A model generated the notes under the pieces. That model was not told the origin of the DNA, did not search any database, and was given only the letters and a program-made list of their open reading frames with translations. Positions 8,001 through 16,086 of a stretch of DNA of 64,000 bases are shown piece after piece (positions within the stretch are counted from its first letter, which is position 1; every line of letters starts with the position of its first letter). The stretch comes from an uncultured Rubrobacteraceae bacterium (lineage in GTDB: Bacteria > Actinomycetota > Rubrobacteria > Rubrobacterales > Rubrobacteraceae): the NCBI GenBank assembly GCA_902806085.1, contig CADCVH010000094.1, forward strand, positions 62,001 to 126,000, given 5' to 3'. The translations under genes and the position numbers were made by a program.

Positions 8001-9209
8001 ATGGGACGGGACAAGGACAGCATCGGACCGGCCGAAGCCCGGCGCCTTCTCGAAGAGCGGGCCCGGGAGGCGGGCTTCGACCTGGTCGGGGTGACGCGGG
8101 CGGAGCCGCTCGGGGAGGGTGGCGAACGGTTGCGGGCCTGGCAGGAGGCCGGGATGGCGGCGGACATGGGGTTTATGCACAGGCCCGTCGAGTTGCTGGC
8201 GAACCCGAAGAAGCTGCAGAAGAGCGCCCGGAGCGTGGTGTCGCTCGGGGTCTCTTACTACCCCGGGGAGCATCCGGAGAACCTGGGCGGCGGCGGGCGG
8301 GTCGCGCGGTACGCGTGGGGGCGGGATTACCACGAGGTGATCAAGGCGCGGCTGTTCCGGCTGCGGGAGGAGCTCGAAGAAGACCTTGGGACGAGGATCA
8401 AGGCGCGCGGGTTCACGGACGCGGTGCCGCTGCTGGAACGCTCGGCGGCCCAGCGCGCGGGGCTCGGGTTTTTCGGGCGGAACTCTTGCCTCATAGACGG
8501 GGATATCGGGTCGTACTTCTTTATCGCCGACCTGGTAGTAGATCTGGCACTCGAACCGGACGAGCCCGGCACGGGGACCTGCGGGCGCTGCACCCGGTGC
8601 ATGGACCGGTGCCCGACCGGCGCCATCAAGGCCCCCGGCGTGGTGGACGCCAGGCTGTGCATCTCGTACCTGACCATCGAGAATAGCGGTGAGATCCCGC
8701 GCGAACTACGGCCGAAGGTGGGCGACTGGGCCTTCGGTTGCGACGTCTGCCAGGAGGTCTGCCCCTACAACAAGGCGAAGGCGACGGAGAGCCGCTGGCC
8801 GGAGTTCTCGGGGGAGAGCGGGGCGGGGCCGTACCTGGAGATGGAAGAGGTGCTCGGGATCCGAACCGACGAGGAGTTCGGGGAGCGTTTCGCCGGTACG
8901 CCGCTCACGAGGCCGGGGCGGGCTGGCCTGTTGCGGAACTGCTGCGTGGCGGCGGGTAACTTGAGGTCGAAAGAGGCGGTTCCGGCGTTGGAGGGGTGTT
9001 TGAGGGAGGATACGTCGGCCCTGGTGCGGGGGCACGCGGCCTGGGCCCTGGGCGAGATCGGGGGCTCGGAGGAGGCGCTTCGGGGGGCGGCGGAGCGGGA
9101 AGCGGACGGGTGGTGCCTGGGGGAGATCCGGCAGGCGCTCGCTGACGCGTCTGCGGGCGCGGCTCCGGGCGCGGCTCCGGGCGCGGCTCCGGACGCAAGC
9201 TTGGGTTAG
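8001..9209 (+). CDS. queG: Epoxyqueuosine reductase
   Basis: 402 residues. QueG reduces epoxyqueuosine to queuosine in the wobble position of tRNA, using cobalamin and two [4Fe-4S] clusters. The protein shows the DUF1730 region, then two ferredoxin-type clusters: CGRCTRCMDRCPTGAI and CDVCQEVCPYNK. The C-terminal part resembles HEAT-like repeats, as in the family. The last residues form three GAAP units encoded by a 12-bp repeat (about 9150-9195), probably a recent local expansion with no role. I start at the ATG at 8001; the longer open frame is antisense to the dehydrogenase gene. Confidence 0.9.
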   Translation: MGRDKDSIGPAEARRLLEERAREAGFDLVGVTRAEPLGEGGERLRAWQEAGMAADMGFMHRPVELLANPKKLQKSARSVVSLGVSYYPGEHPENLGGGGRVARYAWGRDYHEVIKARLFRLREELEEDLGTRIKARGFTDAVPLLERSAAQRAGLGFFGRNSCLIDGDIGSYFFIADLVVDLALEPDEPGTGTCGRCTRCMDRCPTGAIKAPGVVDARLCISYLTIENSGEIPRELRPKVGDWAFGCDVCQEVCPYNKAKATESRWPEFSGESGAGPYLEMEEVLGIRTDEEFGERFAGTPLTRPGRAGLLRNCCVAAGNLRSKEAVPALEGCLREDTSALVRGHAAWALGEIGGSEEALRGAAEREADGWCLGEIRQALADASAGAAPGAAPGAAPDASLG

Positions 9210-9221
9210 AATAGGGAAACG

Positions 9222-10040
9222 ATGGCGAAGACTACCAACTATTATGAGGTTCTCGGCGTCCGGCGCGAGGCCTCGCAGGCGGAGATCCGGAACGCCTACC
9301 GCAACCTCGCGAAGGAGCGTCATCCGGACCATCCCGGCGGGAACGCCAGGGAGTTCTCCCGCCTGCAGGAGGCGAACGCCGTCCTCTCCGACCCGGACCG
9401 CCGCCGCGAGCACGACGAGGCCCTCGACCTGGCCCACGCCGCCGACCAGCTCGCCGGCCTCAACTTCGACTTCGACCAGCCCGAGGACGAGCTCTCCTCC
9501 CGCCGCCGCGCCCGCGAGTCGGGCGGCCCGTCCCTGGGCGAGCGCCTGAAGGACCGCTTCGGCAGGAAGGAAGACCCCCCCGACGGCGGCGGTTTCGGCG
9601 GGAATTCCGGCAGGGACTCGGGCAGGAGGACCCGCGGGCGCTATGACGTGAGCGAGGCGCGGTGGTACGAGCCGCACCGCCTCGACCCAGAGCCCGTAAC
9701 CCTGAGGTCCGGCGCCTTGAGCTTCGTGGGCGCCTTTCTCGCGTTCATCGCGGTCGGCCAGATCGGGCTCTGGGCGAACGGCGCGAGCCCCGGTATCTTC
9801 CAGTTCCTCACGGTCCTGGGCCCCTTTATGTTCGTCCTCTACACCCTGGCCGGGCTCGTCGCTGGCTACCTCGCCTTCAGGGCCGCCGGGTGGGCCGGTC
9901 TCGCCCTGGTCTTCGTGGCGGCGCTGGTCGTTGGTGGCCAGGAGGAGCCCGCCAGCCTGTTGCGGTTCTTGACCGTGGGTATCGTGACGCTGCTCGTCGT
10001 GATCTGGCTCGGCAACCGCCGCGAAGCCGCCCGCCGCTGA
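9222..10040 (+). CDS. J-domain (DnaJ-like) membrane protein
   Basis: 272 residues. A complete J domain occupies residues 5-70 (YYEVLGV, the HPD motif in ERHPDHPGG, then the helix IV region DPDRRREHDE). A glycine- and arginine-rich linker follows to about residue 145, and the last 110 residues form about four hydrophobic segments. J domains stimulate the ATPase of DnaK; the membrane tail would place this one at the cytoplasmic membrane. It lacks the DnaJ zinc finger and substrate domains, so it is a specialised co-chaperone. It starts 12 bp after queG. Confidence 0.8.
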   Translation: MAKTTNYYEVLGVRREASQAEIRNAYRNLAKERHPDHPGGNAREFSRLQEANAVLSDPDRRREHDEALDLAHAADQLAGLNFDFDQPEDELSSRRRARESGGPSLGERLKDRFGRKEDPPDGGGFGGNSGRDSGRRTRGRYDVSEARWYEPHRLDPEPVTLRSGALSFVGAFLAFIAVGQIGLWANGASPGIFQFLTVLGPFMFVLYTLAGLVAGYLAFRAAGWAGLALVFVAALVVGGQEEPASLLRFLTVGIVTLLVVIWLGNRREAARR

Positions 10041-10087
10041 CCCCCGACACCGAGATACGATCTTTTATCTCCCGCTTCGAGGGGCGC

Positions 10088-11644
10088 GTGGCCCCCGTCG
10101 AGAAGCGGGTTGCCGAGGCCTGGTGGGGCCTGGCGATTACGGGCTCCGAGGAGGCGCAGGGGGAGCTCGTCCGTGCCGGAACGGAGTACAACCGGCTCTT
10201 CGCGGACGAGGGGGAGCAGGAGACGGTCGCCGGCTGGTTCCGGGAGAGGCACTCCCTGGGAGACGACCTCTTGCGCCGGCAGGTGGAGGTCCTCTACAGG
10301 ACGTACGCGGCCCGGCGGGGAGAGGCCGAGGTGCTGGACGGGATCGAGGAGCTGGAGGCCGAGGCGAACGTGGTCTACGGCAACCACAGGGGCGTCGTCG
10401 GCGGCAAGACGGTCGGGGAGAACGAGGTGCGGGACATCCTGCGCACCTCCCGCGAAGAACCGGTGCGCCGCGAGGCGTGGGAGGCCTCAAAGACCGTCGG
10501 ACGCGAGGTGGAGGGGACCGTCCGCGAGCTCGCCCGGCTCAGGAACAGCCTCGCCCGGGAGGCCGGCTACAGGGACCACTACCACCGCTCCCTCGACCTG
10601 CAGGAGATGGACGTCGAGGAGCTCGAAGGCCTCATGGCGGAGTTGGAAGCCGCGACCGACGCCCCCTTCAGAGAGCTCAAGAGCCGGATCGACGGCCGGA
10701 TCCGGCAAGACTTCGGGGTCGAGACCGTGATGCCCTGGCACCTGTCGGACCCGTTCTTTCAGGAGCCCCCTGAGGACGGGAGCCTGGACACGGATCGCTT
10801 CTTCGGGGGCAAGGACCTCGAGGCCCTGACCCGCGAGACCTACGACTCCCTGGGGCTCGACGTGCGCGGTGTGGTGGCGAAGAGCGACCTGTACGCCCGG
10901 GCCGGCAAGAACCAGCACGCCTTCTGCCTCCCCGTGGGGCGTGACTATCCTTACGACGTGCGGGTGCTGGCGAACCTGCGGGCCGGGAAGCCGGACGCGT
11001 ACTGGATGAACACGATGCTCCACGAGTTCGGCCACGCCGTCTACGACAGGCACATAAACCCCAAGCTCCCGTACCTCCTGCGCGGCGTCTCCCACATCGC
11101 CACGACCGAAGCCATCGCCCTCATGATGGGCGCCTTGGCCGAGGAACCGGGCTGGCTGCGGTCGGTGGCCGGCGTGCCGGAGGAGGAGCTGGCAGGCGGG
11201 CGGGAGCGGCTCGCCGGGCGGCGACGCGAAGACCTGCTCGTCTTTACGCGGTGGGCGCTCGTGGTGTTCCGGTTCGAGAAGGAGCTCTACGCGGACCCCG
11301 ACCGGGAAGACCTCAACGGGGCCTGGTGGGATCTCGTCGAAAAGCTGCAGCTCGTCCGGCGTCCGCCGGGGCGGGACGAGCCGGACTGGGCGGCCAAGAT
11401 CCACGTGGCGACGGCCCCCGTCTACTACCAGAACTATGTCCTCGGCAACCTCATCGCCGCGCAGCTAAGAGACTACCTGGAAGCCCACATAACCCGCGGC
11501 CCCTTCTACGGGAACGAGGTCGCCGGCCGCTACCTGCTCGAATCGTTCTTCGGCCCCGGCGCCCGCGAGAATTGGCGCGACACCGTCCTGCGCGCCACCG
11601 GGGAGCCGCTCGACCCGCGGCACTTCGTTCGCGGTATCAGCTAG
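10088..11644 (+). CDS. M2/M3-type zinc oligopeptidase (HEFGH metallopeptidase)
   Basis: At least 518 residues. The zinc-binding motif HEFGH is in MLHEFGHAVYD, with a downstream glutamate in TTEAIA acting as third ligand, as in angiotensin-converting-enzyme-like (M2) and related oligopeptidases. The N-terminal half is helical, as in these closed-channel peptidases that cut short peptides. The start is unsure. Homology-like sequence (SFISRFEGRVAPVEKR) begins upstream of this GTG, and a CTG at 10037 overlapping the J-domain gene stop (CTGA) would include it. No ATG, GTG or TTG lies between 9950 and 10088 in frame. Confidence 0.78.
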   Translation: MAPVEKRVAEAWWGLAITGSEEAQGELVRAGTEYNRLFADEGEQETVAGWFRERHSLGDDLLRRQVEVLYRTYAARRGEAEVLDGIEELEAEANVVYGNHRGVVGGKTVGENEVRDILRTSREEPVRREAWEASKTVGREVEGTVRELARLRNSLAREAGYRDHYHRSLDLQEMDVEELEGLMAELEAATDAPFRELKSRIDGRIRQDFGVETVMPWHLSDPFFQEPPEDGSLDTDRFFGGKDLEALTRETYDSLGLDVRGVVAKSDLYARAGKNQHAFCLPVGRDYPYDVRVLANLRAGKPDAYWMNTMLHEFGHAVYDRHINPKLPYLLRGVSHIATTEAIALMMGALAEEPGWLRSVAGVPEEELAGGRERLAGRRREDLLVFTRWALVVFRFEKELYADPDREDLNGAWWDLVEKLQLVRRPPGRDEPDWAAKIHVATAPVYYQNYVLGNLIAAQLRDYLEAHITRGPFYGNEVAGRYLLESFFGPGARENWRDTVLRATGEPLDPRHFVRGIS

Positions 11645-11880
11645 CCGGCGAGCGCTCCGGCCCGCGGGGGCGTGTTGCCTTCCGGCCATGCAAGATGGCG
11701 TTCACGACCCATCCGGCCAGGGCAAGGGAGCGACCGACGCCTGGTGTCGGCATCCCCTGTCGCCGTACCCCTCCGTTCGGGCCCGAAGCTAACCCGCCGT
11801 CCTAGAAATTTCCAGGCGCAATGGACGGCGGGGGCGGGCGTCTTCCGGCTTCCCCCCGCGCACAGACGGGGGTATTCCTC

Positions 11881-12564
11881 GTGCAAGATTATCTTTCTCG
11901 CTTCTTCGGGCGGCCGAAACCCGACGGGTTGTGGCGGCACCCCGGGTTTTTGAGGCTGTGGGCGGCGCAGACCGTCTCTGGCGTGGGAAGCCAGGTCACC
12001 ATCGTGGCGTTGCCCCTGTTGGCGGCGATAGAACTCGACGCCTCGCCCGGCGAGATGGGTTTGTTGGCCGCGACGGGGACCGTGCCTTCTCTCTTGATCG
12101 GGCTGTTCACAGGCGTCTGGGTGGACCGGCTCAGGCGCGGCCCGCTCCTCGTCTTTGCCGACCTCGCGCGCGTCGCGTTGCTATTCCTGGTCCCCGTGGC
12201 CTGGGCGGCGGGGTGGCTCGGCATGGGGCTCCTGTACGCCGTCTCGTTCGGGGTGGGGTCTCTGACCGTGGTCTTCGAGGTCGCGGCGCTCTCGCTGCTG
12301 CCGGCGCTGGTGGGGCGCGGGCGGCCCGTCGAGGCAAACGAGAAGCTGGAGGCGAGCCGCTCGCTCGCCCAGATCGGCGGCCCCGGGATCGCCGGGGGGC
12401 TGGTGGGCGCGGTCGGGGCGCCGCTCGCCGTCCTCCTGGATGCCGTCTCCTACCTCGTCTCGGCGGCGTTTCTCGTGCGCCTGGGCGCCACTGAAGAGGC
12501 GTCCTCCGGGTACGCAAACGGGCCGCGGCACGTCCGGCGGGAGATGCCCCGGCCGGGGGCGTAG
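11881..12564 (+). pseudogene. MFS transporter, N-terminal half only
   Basis: 227 residues from a GTG at 11881. The sequence covers roughly the first six membrane helices of a drug-efflux-like MFS protein: a start LWRHPGFLRLWAAQTVSGVGSQ and the loop 2-3 motif GVWVDRLRRGPLL are typical. It ends in the central cytoplasmic loop with an unrelated tail and stop at 12564. Family members have about 400 residues and 12 helices. The next gene's 3' end lies 21 bp further, so the C-terminal half has been deleted rather than frameshifted. Probably non-functional. Confidence 0.7.
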
Positions 12565-12585
12565 GCCGGAGGATAGATCCGCTGA

Positions 12586-13536
12586 CTACCTTCCTCTCAC
12601 GGGGATCTCGACCCCCCTGAAGGAACCGTCGCGGGCGTTTGCGGTCCCGACCCGAAGCACGCCCATGCCGGAGAACGGCGGCAGGTCCAGGGTCGCCTCG
12701 AAGTAGCCCCAGGTGGTGCTCCAGTCGTTGGCGGTCACGGTCTCCCGGACGAGCTCCCTCCCCCTGGCGTCTTCGAGGACTATGGTGTTGGCGGCCTCGA
12801 AGACGCGGGAGTAGCCGCTGACGGTGAGGGGGTCAGAGACCCCGGCCCCGGAACGCGGCTCGACGAGGACGGTATCGCCGCCGGCCGCCGGCAGCGGCTC
12901 TTCGAGGGACTCGCCCGCGGGCCGGAAGTCCACCACGAGCCGCGCCGGGTCGGCGAGCTCCAGCGCCCGGTAGCGGAAGGCCCTTCGGGCGGTGACGTCC
13001 ACGAACAGGCCGCCCTCCGGGGCGCGCACGATGTGGAAGCCTTCTACGAGATCGCCGCCGAACTCCCCGTCGGAGACGCCGGTGGCGCTCGTGGAGTGTA
13101 GTTGGATCCTCGTCAGGCCGTCGCCCTCCCGGCTTTCCAGCGACCACCGGGGCACGACCCTGGCCGGCTCCTCTCCGGCGCCCAGGTCGATCACCACCCG
13201 CTCGTAGCCTTCGTGCTCGCCGTACCGGACGGCGAGCACGGTGTCCGCGTCGAAGCCCGAGCCCCCGTCGGCCCGCGAGTCGGCCACGAACGGCGGCGGC
13301 GAGGGCGGCGGGACGTCCGCGGCGACGAAGGAGGCCGCCCCGACGGTCGTCTCCGGCGTGGCCCGGGCACCCGGTGTGGCCACCGCGACCGCCTCGGCGT
13401 TGGACTTCGCATCCGCGTCCAGGGCCCCCTCCAGCGGGGCGGAGCCGGAGCACCCGACCACGAGCGAGGCCGTCAGGATCAGCGCCAAAACGCCCGTCCC
13501 TCGGAGCATTGCCCATATATCTAGAGGTGAGCCCAT
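12586..13536 (-). CDS. Lipoprotein with AMIN-like and Gmad2-like domains
   Basis: 316 residues. The N-terminus is a lipoprotein signal (hydrophobic stretch ending LVVGC, Cys at about residue 29). A low-complexity Ala/Pro linker follows. Residues about 100-210 resemble the AMIN-like domain found in cell-wall-associated actinobacterial proteins (YERVVIDLG, then LVVDFRPAG). The last 90 residues resemble a Gmad2 immunoglobulin-like domain (SDPLTVSGYSRVFEA, then WGYFEATL). It should be anchored on the outer face of the membrane and may bind cell-wall polymer. A TATAAT box lies 11 bp before the ATG at 13536; an ATG at 13509 would also leave an intact signal. Confidence 0.75.
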   Translation of the reverse strand: MGSPLDIWAMLRGTGVLALILTASLVVGCSGSAPLEGALDADAKSNAEAVAVATPGARATPETTVGAASFVAADVPPPSPPPFVADSRADGGSGFDADTVLAVRYGEHEGYERVVIDLGAGEEPARVVPRWSLESREGDGLTRIQLHSTSATGVSDGEFGGDLVEGFHIVRAPEGGLFVDVTARRAFRYRALELADPARLVVDFRPAGESLEEPLPAAGGDTVLVEPRSGAGVSDPLTVSGYSRVFEAANTIVLEDARGRELVRETVTANDWSTTWGYFEATLDLPPFSGMGVLRVGTANARDGSFRGVEIPVRGR

Positions 13537-13547
13537 AAGCCCCGAGC

Positions 13548-13553
13548 ATTATA
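13548..13553 (-). promoter_or_regulatory. -10 box for the AMIN/Gmad2 lipoprotein
   Basis: TATAAT on the minus strand, 11 bp upstream of the ATG at 13536. This implies a 5' leader of only about 5 bases. No matching -35 is evident. A second TATAAT, on the plus strand at 13627-13632, lies 47 bp before the dehydratase gene and may serve it. Confidence 0.45.
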
Positions 13554-13679
13554 GGGAGGTTAGGGAGGTGTTTGCGGGATTCTTGAGGCGGTGTTCCCCT
13601 CTCGTTACGGGTCTCGGGCCCCGGCCTATAATGGTCTTCTGATTTTGATCTTCCGGTTCCAGAAGAGGGAGGGGCGGCC

Positions 13680-14669
13680 ATGATCCAGGCCAAAGACGTC
13701 GCGGCGGCGCAGCGGAGGTTGCGAGGCGTGGCGTTCCGCACCCCCCTGGTACCCTGTCCCGGCGCCGGCGGGGAGCGCCGGCTCTTCTTCAAGCCCGAGA
13801 ACCTGCAGCCGACCGGGGCCTTCAAGCTGCGGGGGGCGTACAACAAGATCTCCTCCCTGGGTCCCGAGGAACGCGCCAGGGGCGTCGTCGCCCACTCCAG
13901 CGGGAACCACGCCAGGGCCGTCGCCTACGCCGCCCGGGCCCTGGGCGTGAAGGCCGTGATCGTGATGCCCCACAACGCCCCGAAGGGTAAGCTCGACGCC
14001 ACGGCGGCCTTAGACCCGGAGATAGTCCTCGTGGGGCCGGACAGCGGGGAGCGGGCCCGCAAGGCGGAGGAGCTCGCAACCGAGCACGGCTACGTGCCCG
14101 TCCCGCCCTACGACGACGAGACCCTCATAGCGGGCCAGGGGACCGTGGGGGCGGAGATCCTGGAAGATCTGCCGGGCGTCGAGACGGTGCTCGTCCCCGT
14201 GAGCGGCGGCGGGCTCATAAGCGGCGTCGCCGCGGCGATCAAGCTCGCCAGGCCGGACGTTAAGGTTATCGGGGTGGAGCCGGAGCTCGCAGCCGATGCC
14301 AGGGAGAGCCTGCGCACCGGACGCCTGGCCGAGTTCCCGGCGGAGGGGGTAAGCCGGACGGTCGCGGACGGCCTGCGCGTCAGGAAGCTGGGCGACGCGC
14401 CCTTCGAACACGTCCTGGCCTTCGTGGACGACATCGTGGCCGTCACGGAGGAAGAGATTCTGGACGCCATGCGCCGCCTGGCGCTCCGGGTCAGATTGGT
14501 GGCCGAGCCGAGCGGCGCCGTCACGTTCGCCGCCCACCTCTTCCACCGGCACGAGCTCCCCGACACGCGCCAGAACGTCGCCGTCATAAGCGGCGGCAAC
14601 GTCGAGCCGGACCTCCTCGCTGAGGTCCTCGCGGGCAACGGCCGGAAAACGCCGGGCCGGCGGCCTTAA
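13680..14669 (+). CDS. Threonine/serine dehydratase (PLP-dependent, fold type II)
   Basis: 329 residues. The PLP lysine is in TGAFKLRGAYNK, the substrate/phosphate loop is HSSGNHARAVA, the PLP phosphate-binding glycine loop is VSGGGLISG, and the C-terminus has SGGN. These place it with catabolic-type threonine ammonia-lyases or serine racemase-like enzymes that deaminate L-threonine/L-serine. There is no C-terminal ACT domain, so the allosteric control of biosynthetic IlvA is absent. It converges with the MOSC gene; the two stop codons share a TTAA, overlapping by 4 bp. Confidence 0.85.
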   Translation: MIQAKDVAAAQRRLRGVAFRTPLVPCPGAGGERRLFFKPENLQPTGAFKLRGAYNKISSLGPEERARGVVAHSSGNHARAVAYAARALGVKAVIVMPHNAPKGKLDATAALDPEIVLVGPDSGERARKAEELATEHGYVPVPPYDDETLIAGQGTVGAEILEDLPGVETVLVPVSGGGLISGVAAAIKLARPDVKVIGVEPELAADARESLRTGRLAEFPAEGVSRTVADGLRVRKLGDAPFEHVLAFVDDIVAVTEEEILDAMRRLALRVRLVAEPSGAVTFAAHLFHRHELPDTRQNVAVISGGNVEPDLLAEVLAGNGRKTPGRRP

Positions 14670-15481
14670 CGCGGCGTGGCCTCCACGGGGTCGCCGATGC
14701 GGACGGCGCCGAGGGAGGTGTGGATCAGGTTCCGCCCGAACAGGACTTCACTGCCGGATCGGCGGTACGTCGCCAGCGTGCGCAGAGGCTCCTTGCCCCG
14801 CTCGCCGGTCCTCTGGTCCACGGTCGTTATGGCGCACCGCGGGCACGGCTCCGCCACCCGAAAAGTTGCGTCTCCCACCCGCATCTCGGCCCAACCGTCT
14901 TCCGCGTATGGCTCGCAACCCCGCACGACGAGGTTGGGGCGGAAGCGGTTCATGGGGACGGGGCTCTCCAACCGGTCGTTCAGGTCTTCTAGGGAGGCCT
15001 CGGAGATGACGAGCAGCGAGAAACCGTCGGCGAAGCTTGTCTGATCCCCCTCGCCTGCGTAGAGGGAGTCCACGATCCGGACGTCGTCGTCGGGCTTGCG
15101 GACGAGCCGGCAGGGGAAATCCAGGAACTCGCTGAACCAGCGGTCGGCCTCCTCGCCCGCGGGCGTGCCGCGTTGCGCGTCGCCCCAGACGTCCACGGCC
15201 ACGGTACCCGCGGTCTCAACGTGCGTGGTGACCTCCAGGTCCGGCATTCCCGGGGCGCGGACGAGCAGGCGGTCGGGGGTGAGGCTGGGTGTGATCAGGG
15301 CCATCCTACGATGCCCGCGCTGCGACATGAACCCGCCCGCCTCGTCCACGAGCATCCAGCGCCTGTCGTCGCGCAACCCGGTCGCGACAAGCTCGGCGCC
15401 CTCCAGGGCGATGCCGCCGCAGGACTTTATGGGGTAGACGTGGATCCCGCTCAAGACGGGGTTTCCGTTGTACGATGCCAT
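14666..15481 (-). CDS. MOSC domain-containing protein
   Basis: 271 residues with the MOSC N-terminal beta-barrel domain (IHVYPIKSCGGI) followed by a MOSC domain containing RFRPNLVV and the cysteine motif EPCPRCAITTVD. The family includes human mARC and E. coli YcbX, molybdenum-cofactor enzymes that reduce N-hydroxylated compounds; the conserved Cys in the PCPRC motif can ligand Mo. The ATG overlaps the upstream HIT gene stop by one base (TGATG), so translation is probably coupled. Confidence 0.85.
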   Translation of the reverse strand: MASYNGNPVLSGIHVYPIKSCGGIALEGAELVATGLRDDRRWMLVDEAGGFMSQRGHRRMALITPSLTPDRLLVRAPGMPDLEVTTHVETAGTVAVDVWGDAQRGTPAGEEADRWFSEFLDFPCRLVRKPDDDVRIVDSLYAGEGDQTSFADGFSLLVISEASLEDLNDRLESPVPMNRFRPNLVVRGCEPYAEDGWAEMRVGDATFRVAEPCPRCAITTVDQRTGERGKEPLRTLATYRRSGSEVLFGRNLIHTSLGAVRIGDPVEATPR

Positions 15482-15987
15482 CAGCCCCGCCCCACCCTGC
15501 CCCTGATGCGCGCCGCGAGGGCGGCCCTCTCCTCTTCCGGTACGTCGAGCGCCCCCGCGGTTTGGAGCATGACGGCGGCGAGCTGCTGCTCCTCGTAAGG
15601 GACGCCGGGCGGCAGGGGGACGACGTGCCAGTGGACGTGGGCGTTGCCGGCGCTGGACCCGAGCGAGAGCACGTAGACCCGCTCCGCCCCGACCTCCAGG
15701 CGCACCGCCTCGGCGACCCGGTAGACGACCCGCTGGAGTTCCAGGTACTCCTCGACGGCGAAGCCCCCGGTCACCTGCTCCCTGTGCTCCTTCGGGGCGA
15801 CGAGCGTGTAGCCGTACTGCGTCGGCCACCTGTTGAAGAAGGCGATGGCGCCGTCGCCCTCGTAGACGACGTGGTGGCCGGGGAAGCCCGGATCACGCGC
15901 CACGATCCCGCACACGAAACGCGGCCCGGTCCGCGCCCTCCCGTGGTAGGCGTCCAGGTCCGGCGCGTATCGCTCGAAGGATCTCAC
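15481..15987 (-). CDS. HIT family hydrolase
   Basis: 168 residues from a GTG at 15987. The histidine triad motif appears as NAHVHWHVVPLP. The sequence RFVCGIVARDP near the start and AFFNRWPTQYGYTLVAPKEH match actinobacterial HIT proteins related to Ap4A phosphorylase/hydrolase. Such enzymes cleave nucleotide phosphoesters or phosphoramidates in the cytoplasm. It is co-transcribed with the MOSC gene. The longer open frame to 16074 overlaps the end of proS and is less likely. Confidence 0.85.
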   Translation of the reverse strand: MRSFERYAPDLDAYHGRARTGPRFVCGIVARDPGFPGHHVVYEGDGAIAFFNRWPTQYGYTLVAPKEHREQVTGGFAVEEYLELQRVVYRVAEAVRLEVGAERVYVLSLGSSAGNAHVHWHVVPLPPGVPYEEQQLAAVMLQTAGALDVPEEERAALAARIRGRVGRG

Positions 15988-16086
15988 GCCCCCATCATCC
16001 CCACAAACGCCGGCCCATTCAAGCCCACGCGCGGCGTCCGCGGGACGAAACCCGTAGAGACGACCGGCCGACACGGAACCCCGACT

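Noticed and set aside
9150-9195. GAAP repeat at the end of queG as a functional domain
   Set aside because: Only three units of a GC-rich 12-mer at the extreme C-terminus; most likely slippage with no role.
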